Positions 6,582 to 11,263 of a stretch of DNA of 13,981 nt are shown in pieces. Every line of letters starts with the position of its first letter. Within the stretch, counting starts at the first letter, position 1. Source of the stretch: JBKPCD01 sp046727175. Lineage in GTDB: Bacteria; Acidobacteriota; Vicinamibacteria; Vicinamibacterales; 2-12-FULL-66-21. A program made the translations under genes and the position numbers. The notes beneath the pieces are model-generated. The model was given only the letters and a program-made list of their open reading frames with translations, was not told the origin of the DNA and ran no database searches. The DNA is taken from contig JBKPCD010000110.1 in assembly GCA_046727175.1 (NCBI GenBank), positions 1 to 13,981 of the forward strand, written 5' to 3'.

Positions 6582-7946
6582 CGAACCCGTCGTTGGCAGA
6601 TTGCTGCGATCATCACGGCCGCCATCGCGATCAGTTATCTCGATCGGCAGTCACTCTCGGTCGCCGTCACCGCGATCCAGCGCGACATCCCGCTCAGCAA
6701 CACGCAGTTCTCGCAGCTGCAGGCGGCGTTCCTCCTCGCGTACGCGTTGATGTACGCCGGCGGCGGCGCGCTGATCGACCGCCTTGGGACGCGCATCGGA
6801 TTCTGCGTAATCATGATCGCCTGGTCGCTCGCCTGCGCGAGCCACGCCTTCGCGACCGGCTTTCGATCGCTCAGCGTCAGCCGGTTCATGCTCGGTGTCG
6901 GCGAGGGAGGCGGCTTCCCCGCAGCGACCAAGGCGCTCGCCGAATGGTTTCCGATTCGCGAACGGTCCACGGCGATGGGACTCGTCAACGCAGGCACCGC
7001 GCTGGGAACGGTCATTGCGGCGCCGGCCATCGCACTTATCCTGAGCGTCGCCAATTGGCGATGGGTCTTCATCGTCTGTGGCGCCGCCGGACTCGCGTGG
7101 GCGATTTGGTGGATGCGCGAGTACCAACCTGCCGCAAAGGACGAGCGCCTCTCCGCAGCCGAGCGTGCCGAAATACGCGAAGTGCTGTTTCCTCCGGCGC
7201 GCCCCGGCGAGGGTACGCAAACGGAAGAATCGGAACGACGTGCAGGCCCGATCGATACGTCTCCCACCCTAGAAACGCCGCGCTGGCTGACGCTGCTGGC
7301 GCGCCGTCAGGTCTGGGGACTGGTTGCCGCGAAGTTCCTGAGCGACGCGGCGTGGTACTTCTACTTGTTCTGGTTGCCGAAGTATCTCTACGACGTGCGC
7401 GGGTTCGATGTGAAGCGAGTGGGGTACTACGGCTGGATCCCGTACGCGGCCGCCGGCGTTGGCTGTCTGCTCGGAGGATGGTTCTCGAGCCGGCTGCTTC
7501 AAAGCGGCTGGTCATTGAACGCGGCCCGCAAGACGGCCCTTGGCGCGAGTGCCGCGGTAATGCCGCTCATCATGTTCGTCACGCGTGTGCCAACCGAGCT
7601 CGCGATCGTGCTCTTCAGCATCGCCTTCTTCGGTCAGCAATCGTGGTCGACGCTCGTGATGATCGTCCCTGCCGACATCTTTTCCCGACGAGTCGTCGCC
7701 TCGGTGGCGGGCCTGGTGGGTTTCGGCGGTGCGATGGGTGGTGTCGTGTTCAATCTCGTTGCCGGCCGGATTCTCGACAGCGGGCTCGGCTACGGCGTCG
7801 TCTTCGGCATTGTCGGCACGTTCCACGTGATCGCGTTTCTGGTAATCCTTGCGGCAATCCCCTCGATCACACCGCTCGAGACGGCTGTCGTTCCACAGCA
7901 GCAACCGGATCACAAAAGATCAGAAGGTCAGGAGTTTTCGGTTTGA
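6579..7946 (+). CDS. MFS transporter, anion:cation symporter-like (organic/sugar acid uptake)
   Basis: Inner-membrane major facilitator protein, about 455 residues read from the ATC at 6579 (from TTG at 6747 only 399, losing the first helix). The start IRTRRWQIAAIITAAIAI, then SYLDRQSLSVAV, is the classic first helix of the ACS family, which carries hexuronates, galactonate, phthalate and similar organic anions. Other hallmarks are the loop motif GGALIDRLGTR between helices 2 and 3, FMLGVGEGGGFPAATKALAEWFP in helix 4 (a strong ACS signature) and RSTAMGLVNAGTALGTV. About twelve hydrophobic segments are visible, with a charged central loop around ERLSAAERAEIREVL. The C-terminal residues KRSEGQEFSV are encoded partly by an inverted-repeat arm (7917-7934). 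The dehydratase gene follows 164 bp downstream, so it probably imports that enzyme's substrate. Confidence 0.87.
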   Translation: MRTRRWQIAAIITAAIAISYLDRQSLSVAVTAIQRDIPLSNTQFSQLQAAFLLAYALMYAGGGALIDRLGTRIGFCVIMIAWSLACASHAFATGFRSLSVSRFMLGVGEGGGFPAATKALAEWFPIRERSTAMGLVNAGTALGTVIAAPAIALILSVANWRWVFIVCGAAGLAWAIWWMREYQPAAKDERLSAAERAEIREVLFPPARPGEGTQTEESERRAGPIDTSPTLETPRWLTLLARRQVWGLVAAKFLSDAAWYFYLFWLPKYLYDVRGFDVKRVGYYGWIPYAAAGVGCLLGGWFSSRLLQSGWSLNAARKTALGASAAVMPLIMFVTRVPTELAIVLFSIAFFGQQSWSTLVMIVPADIFSRRVVASVAGLVGFGGAMGGVVFNLVAGRILDSGLGYGVVFGIVGTFHVIAFLVILAAIPSITPLETAVVPQQQPDHKRSEGQEFSV

Positions 7947-8070
7947 CGCGGACCCGATTCCAGCTACCGGTCTCGGCGTCCGCAGTTCGGTCAATATGTG
8001 AATCATTCACAAGTATCAGGAGATCGGTTGATTTCAAAGGCCCACTAAAAATCTCCTGACCTCCTGATCT
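7917..8070. repeat. Inverted repeat pair bracketing the MFS-dehydratase gap
   Basis: The left arm is AGATCAGAAGGTCAGGAG (7917-7934), inside the last codons of the MFS gene. The right arm is CTCCTGACCTCCTGATCT (8053-8070). They are reverse complements at 17 of 18 positions. A third partial copy, ATCAGGAGATC, lies at 8015-8025. Arm spacing is about 118 bp. The gap (7947-8110) contains no other gene. Such pairs could form an mRNA hairpin, act as a weak terminator, or be remains of a short mobile repeat. Confidence 0.75.
7997..8011. promoter_or_regulatory. Palindrome TGTGAATCATTCACA, possible operator
   Basis: A perfect 15-bp dyad with 7-bp arms around one central base, in the AT-richer part of the MFS-dehydratase gap and 99 bp upstream of the dehydratase ATG. 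The size and symmetry suit a dimeric helix-turn-helix regulator. No regulator gene is visible in the window and no second copy was noticed at the other divergent promoter region. This is a sequence-level suggestion only. Confidence 0.35.
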
Positions 8071-8110
8071 CCTGTAAAACAGCCGCAGCTGAATTGAAGG
8101 CGCATCCACG

Positions 8111-9283
8111 ATGAAGATCACTGAAGTCCGCACGCGCGTGGTCGAATGGCGCGGCGCCACCGTTCCGCCGCAGCCGCACTTCTGTACGAACCCGATGGAC
8201 ATCTTGTCGCTTCCCGCCGATTCGATGGCCGGGTTCAGGTTTCACGGCTGGCTCATCGTCGAGATCTTCACCGACGCCGGCCACGTCGGCATTGGAAACG
8301 CCGCGCTCGCTCCGCGCGTGACGAAGGCAACGATCGACACGTATCTCCGCCCTTTGCTCGTTGGCGCTGATCCGTGGGACCTCGAGTTCCTCTGGCAGCA
8401 CATGTATCGGCGGACGATGGCGTTCGGGCGGAAGGGTGCGGGGATGGTGGCCATCAGCGCCGTTGACATTGCGCTGTGGGACATCCTCGGCAAGGCAACA
8501 GGCCAGCCCGTGTTTCGCCTGCTCGGCGGGCGTACCAAGCCGCGGATTCCGGTGTATGCGAGTCGCCTTTACAGTCAGCCGCTCGACGCGCTCGCGGCCG
8601 AGGCGGACAAGTACAAGAAGGAAGGCTACCGCGCGATGAAGCTGCGGTTCGGATGGGGACCAACCGACGGCGCCGACGGCATGCACCGCAACGTCGATCT
8701 CGTGCGCACGGTTCGCGAGGGCGTGGGAGACGGGATCGACATCATGGCCGACGCCTACATGGGATGGACCCTCGATTACGCGCAGCGCATGATCCCTCTG
8801 CTCGAACCCTTCCGGCTGCGATGGCTCGAGGAACCGGTGATTCCCGACGATCTGCACGGCTATCGATCGCTCAAAGCCATGCAGCGGATTCCGATTGCCG
8901 GCGGCGAACACGGATTCACCATCTACGAGTTTCGCGATCTGCTCGAAGCACACGCGCTCGATTACATTCAGTTCGACACGAACCGCGTCGGCGGGATCAC
9001 GCAGGCGAGAAAGATTGCTGCGATGGCGGAGGCGTTTGCCGTACCCGTGGTGCCTCACGCCGGCCAGATGCACAATTTCCACGTCGTCATGGCCAGCCTC
9101 AATTCGCCGATGGCCGAGTTCTTCCCACCGGTGGACGTCGAGATTGGCAACGAATTGTTCTGGTACATTTTCGACGGAGAGCCAAGGGCGGTGGATGGCT
9201 ACATCGATCTGCGCGACGACGTGCCGGGGTTGGGGTTGACGATCAACGAAGAGGGACTGAGTCGATTCTCAGTCATCGAATAA
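8111..9283 (+). CDS. Enolase-superfamily acid-sugar dehydratase (mandelate racemase/muconate lactonizing type, L-rhamnonate dehydratase-like)
   Basis: Mg-dependent enzyme, 390 residues, expected to abstract the proton alpha to a carboxylate and dehydrate a sugar acid to a 2-keto-3-deoxy acid. The N-terminal capping domain is followed by the family block AISAVDIALWDILGKATGQPVFRLLGG. The likely metal ligands are Asp214 (MADAYMGW), Glu240 (WLEEP) and Glu266 (GGEHG). The His-Asp dyad is Asp289 (QFDTNRVGG) with His316 (VVPHAGQMH), and Glu336 (MAEFF) closes the site. These spacings parallel, as I recall them, E. coli RhmD residues 226, 252, 280, 302, 329 and 349. PQPHFCTNPM near the start and GWGPTDGADG also resemble RhmD. 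The ATG has GAAGG about 10 bp upstream. Exact substrate is uncertain; no rhamnose genes or keto-deoxy-acid aldolase are visible nearby. Confidence 0.88.
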   Translation: MKITEVRTRVVEWRGATVPPQPHFCTNPMDILSLPADSMAGFRFHGWLIVEIFTDAGHVGIGNAALAPRVTKATIDTYLRPLLVGADPWDLEFLWQHMYRRTMAFGRKGAGMVAISAVDIALWDILGKATGQPVFRLLGGRTKPRIPVYASRLYSQPLDALAAEADKYKKEGYRAMKLRFGWGPTDGADGMHRNVDLVRTVREGVGDGIDIMADAYMGWTLDYAQRMIPLLEPFRLRWLEEPVIPDDLHGYRSLKAMQRIPIAGGEHGFTIYEFRDLLEAHALDYIQFDTNRVGGITQARKIAAMAEAFAVPVVPHAGQMHNFHVVMASLNSPMAEFFPPVDVEIGNELFWYIFDGEPRAVDGYIDLRDDVPGLGLTINEEGLSRFSVIE

Positions 9284-9489
9284 GCGCCCGGCCGGTAGCC
9301 TTGGTGGTTCGGTGGTAGCGCCTGCGGCCGCGGCGAGCGCGCGGAGCGAAACAAGCCGCGGCGCGTGGGCGGGGTCCCGGTGCGTTTTGTGCGCGCGGGG
9401 ATGCTGCGGGTGGGTCCCCACGCGCATGACGCATTAAAAGAAGACGCTCGGTGGCTCGGTACTAGCTTTGGTCGGTCGCGTACTGCTCT
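9284..9489. repeat. Low-complexity gap downstream of the dehydratase gene
   Basis: No gene seen. It holds two related GGTGG(C/T)TCGGT words, one at 9302-9315 and one near 9450-9462. Between them is a GC-extreme patch with a GCCGCGGC...GCCGCGGC dyad around 9328-9363 and alternating CG runs to about 9425. Composition and style resemble the 2791-3051 gap, but I could not show that they are copies of one element. Confidence 0.45.
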
Positions 9490-9515
9490 GTAGCGCGGGG
9501 TCTTCAGACCCCGCG
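9490..9515 (+). repeat. REP element 1 (GTAG-headed hairpin, + orientation)
   Basis: GTAG at 9490-9493 is followed by a 10-bp stem, CGCGGGGTCT with AGACCCCGCG, closed by a 2-base TC loop. This is the standard layout of REPs that accompany RAYT transposases. It lies 11 bp past the 3' end of the RAYT gene and 206 bp past the dehydratase stop, so it could also act as an mRNA-stabilising or terminating hairpin. There is no T-tract. Confidence 0.85.
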
Positions 9516-9526
9516 GCTCTGGCGGC

Positions 9527-9973
9527 TCAATCAGGTCGTATCCATCCGAATGCCCACTCGAACAACGCAGCGCGGTCGTACACGAGCGACCCACTGTGGG
9601 GGTAATCGGCTGGCGAGGTCACCAGCTTCGCGCGCACTGGATTCTCCAGAACGTACCGGACCGTCTTCTGAGTCGATTCGCCATTTCTCAAGACATAGCC
9701 CGTCAGCTGCTTTAACAGCCGGACGAATTCGAGGCAATCGGAGCTGTCAGATTCGCCTTCGATGACGAGGTGGAGGTGGTCAGGCATGAAGCAGTACACA
9801 AATACTGCGATGTCGCAGTCTGCCGCTGTACGCGACAAATGCGTCAGGACCAGCGCGATAGCCGCTTCCCCTTCGAAGGATGGACGGCGCTCATAGCAGC
9901 AAATTGTGAGGAAATACCTCTGGAGGCCCATGTACAAGGCAGGTGCCAGCCGTGGTGGACGCCGGCGAGCCAT
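9527..9973 (-). CDS. REP-associated tyrosine transposase (RAYT, Y1_Tnp), internally deleted
   Basis: Relative of the IS200/IS605 HUH transposases that act on REP hairpins. The 148 residues start MARRRPPRLAPALYMGLQRY, a usual RAYT N-terminus. They contain YCFMPDHLHLVIEG with the HUH pair His66 and His68, and end with YVLENPVRAKLV and DYPHSGS, the normal C-terminal block. Between LLKQLTGY (about 86-93) and VLRNGEST (94-101) the family normally carries about 20 more residues, including the WQxxYY(D/E)H motif with the catalytic tyrosine. Here they are missing without a frameshift. The protein is thus probably inactive or altered. A GTG at 10006 would add 11 residues; I prefer the ATG at 9973. REP copies flank the gene on both sides in opposite orientations. 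Confidence 0.85.
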   Translation of the reverse strand: MARRRPPRLAPALYMGLQRYFLTICCYERRPSFEGEAAIALVLTHLSRTAADCDIAVFVYCFMPDHLHLVIEGESDSSDCLEFVRLLKQLTGYVLRNGESTQKTVRYVLENPVRAKLVTSPADYPHSGSLVYDRAALFEWAFGWIRPD

Positions 9974-10011
9974 GCCTGTCGACCCCGGCAAGCGTCGGGC
10001 CTGCACACGGC

Positions 10012-10037
10012 GGCGGGGTCTGAAGACCCCGCCCTAC
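10012..10037 (-). repeat. REP element 2 (GTAG-headed hairpin, minus orientation)
   Basis: On the minus strand GTAG is followed by GGCGGGGTCT, a TC loop and AGACCCCGCC, a perfect 10-bp stem (10012-10033). It lies 38 bp upstream of the RAYT start codon and faces REP 1 in inverted orientation across the gene. It may be part of the RAYT leader. Confidence 0.85.
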
Positions 10038-10070
10038 ACGTCTAGACAAACAGACATTTCGGAACCGAAT

Positions 10071-10096
10071 GTAGCGCGGCGTCTTCAGACGCCGCG
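10071..10096 (+). repeat. REP element 3 (GTAG-headed hairpin, + orientation, compensatory variant)
   Basis: GTAG at 10071-10074 is followed by CGCGGCGTCT, a TC loop and AGACGCCGCG. Compared with REP 1, the fifth stem base after GCGG is C instead of G, and its partner is G instead of C, so pairing is kept. It forms a back-to-back (BIME-like) pair with REP 2, 33 bp away. Confidence 0.85.
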
Positions 10097-10150
10097 GATC
10101 TTGGACGCTGAACACAGCCCGGTCTAAAAGACGCACCCACACGCAGGGTA

Positions 10151-10175
10151 GCGGGGTCTAAAGACCCCGCTCTAC
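10151..10175 (-). repeat. REP element 4 (minus orientation), overlapping the U32-like gene's 3' end
   Basis: On the minus strand GTAG is followed by one A, then GCGGGGTCT, a two-base TT loop and AGACCCCGC, a 9-bp stem (10151-10170). The TAG stop of the upstream U32-like gene (10158-10160) lies within the hairpin loop and stem, so this REP encodes the end of that protein (ERGL and stop). Confidence 0.85.
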
Positions 10176-11081
10176 ATGGATTGGAATTGGCGACGCGACG
10201 GCATCCGGCGCGTAGCGGCGCAGGATGGCCAGGGAGATCGCCGCGCGGCGGACGCGTTCGCGCGACAGCGCGAGGACGGTCGACTCGAGGTGCTGGCCGC
10301 TGGGGTAGATGCCGGGCGCGTTGCGCACGCCGAACTTGACGTAGATCGGCGCCGCGACGCGAACGAGCTCCGCGATTTCGTAGTGACGCACGGTCCCGCC
10401 AAAGTCGTCGGGCGCTTCCACGTAGAAATCCATCGCGATGTCCACTGCAGCCCGGATCGCCGCGATCTGCGCGAGCGATAGATCGACCGGAAGGTTCAAT
10501 GACGTGGCGTCGAGATCCTCGAGAACGCGCGCGGTCGCCGGATTTGCAGCCGCCAGCGTGACGGAGACCTTGAGCACGAACTCGGCGGGCAGATCGCCGG
10601 CGCGCTTCATCCGTCCGAGGACCATCAACTGACCGATGTCGGCGACGAGAATCGACCGCACACCCAGTTTCGCGGCGTGACGCACGTCCTCGATGCCAAA
10701 GACGAGCTGATCGGCGCCGCGCAGCGAACATCCGAGCACACGCCCGGACGTGCTGGCCGCCTGAACGCCTGCGTCCCAGTTCGCCCGGGGGCCGACGAAC
10801 AAGCAGACCTCGATGCCGCGCGCGCGGCCGATCGCCAGCATCCGCGCGATCTCATCGTCGGTCTGCATCATGATCCCGCTGCCCTGGCTCACGCGATGGA
10901 TGGGCACGCCATGCTCGTCAGCAGCCGCGCACACCGCCTCCATCGCGCGCGGCCCCTCGCACGACGGAATCTCAACGCGATACTCGCCGCCGTCACCGAA
11001 TCGCTTTCGCGATGTCGGGAGCTCGTGCGCGTCACGCGTGGGGAGTGAGAGGCTGGAGAGAATCTCTGAAGTCGTGCGCAT
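10158..11081 (-). CDS. Conserved TIM-barrel-like protein, possibly related to U32 peptidases
   Basis: A 307-residue cytoplasmic-looking protein without signal peptide or membrane segments. Alternating strand-helix blocks suggest a TIM barrel: YRVEIPSCEG (34-43), GVPIHRVSQGSGIMM (58-72), GIEVCLFVGPRANWD (89-103), LGVRSILVADIGQL (129-142), VLKVSVTLAAANPA (169-182), ATSLNLPVDLSLAQIAAIR (192-210), YVEAPDDFGG (220-229) and YVKFGVRNAPGIYPSG (247-262). I recall similar actinobacterial and acidobacterial proteins annotated as U32 family peptidase, but the diagnostic U32 cysteine motif is not evident, so the activity is unknown. The ATG at 11081 has GGAGG 5 bp upstream, better than the in-frame ATG at 11105, which lies in the 13-bp repeat sequence. 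The last residues and stop come from REP 4, so the native C-terminus may differ. Confidence 0.72.
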   Translation of the reverse strand: MRTTSEILSSLSLPTRDAHELPTSRKRFGDGGEYRVEIPSCEGPRAMEAVCAAADEHGVPIHRVSQGSGIMMQTDDEIARMLAIGRARGIEVCLFVGPRANWDAGVQAASTSGRVLGCSLRGADQLVFGIEDVRHAAKLGVRSILVADIGQLMVLGRMKRAGDLPAEFVLKVSVTLAAANPATARVLEDLDATSLNLPVDLSLAQIAAIRAAVDIAMDFYVEAPDDFGGTVRHYEIAELVRVAAPIYVKFGVRNAPGIYPSGQHLESTVLALSRERVRRAAISLAILRRYAPDAVASPIPIHVERGL

Positions 11082-11149
11082 GCTGTCCTCCAACTCAAGG
11101 GACATCCAGCTGTGGCTGCCTCACGTGCCTGTCCCGGTGCCTGCAGTTG

Positions 11150-11251
11150 GGGACATCCAACCGGGACATCCAACCGGGACATCCAACTTCGGCTGGCCCG
11201 GTTGGATGCCCCGGTTGGATGTCCCGTTTGGGTGCCCCGGTTGGCTGTCCC
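11150..11251. repeat. 13-bp repeat array arranged as a large hairpin (3 forward, 4 reverse units)
   Basis: Three forward units GGGACATCCAACC/T occupy 11150-11162, 11163-11175 and 11176-11188. After an 11-bp centre come four reverse-complement units: GGTTGGATGCCCC (11200-11212), GGTTGGATGTCCC (11213-11225), GTTTGGGTGCCCC (11226-11238) and GGTTGGCTGTCCC (11239-11251). A further forward-like unit, GGGACATCCAGCT, sits at 11099-11111. The period is not a multiple of three, so the array is non-coding. It lies between the Asp-box gene's stop and the U32-like gene's start, both on the minus strand, and could fold into a very stable hairpin that limits read-through. Confidence 0.85.
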
Positions 11252-11263
11252 CGTTTGGCGGTT

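Noticed and set aside
6593..8059. 488-residue + strand frame covering the MFS gene
   Set aside because: It is the neighbouring frame of the transporter and is Arg-rich with no hydrophobic segments; the MFS motifs lie in the other frame.
8045..9082. 345-residue minus-strand frame opposite the dehydratase
   Set aside because: Antisense shadow; the enolase-superfamily motifs are on the + strand.
9494..9515. Rho-independent terminator of the dehydratase gene
   Set aside because: The hairpin is strong but no T-run follows on the + strand, and the GTAG head and sister copies fit a REP element better.
11099..11251. CRISPR-like array
   Set aside because: The 13-bp units are directly adjacent or inverted, with no spacers of uniform length, and no cas gene is nearby.
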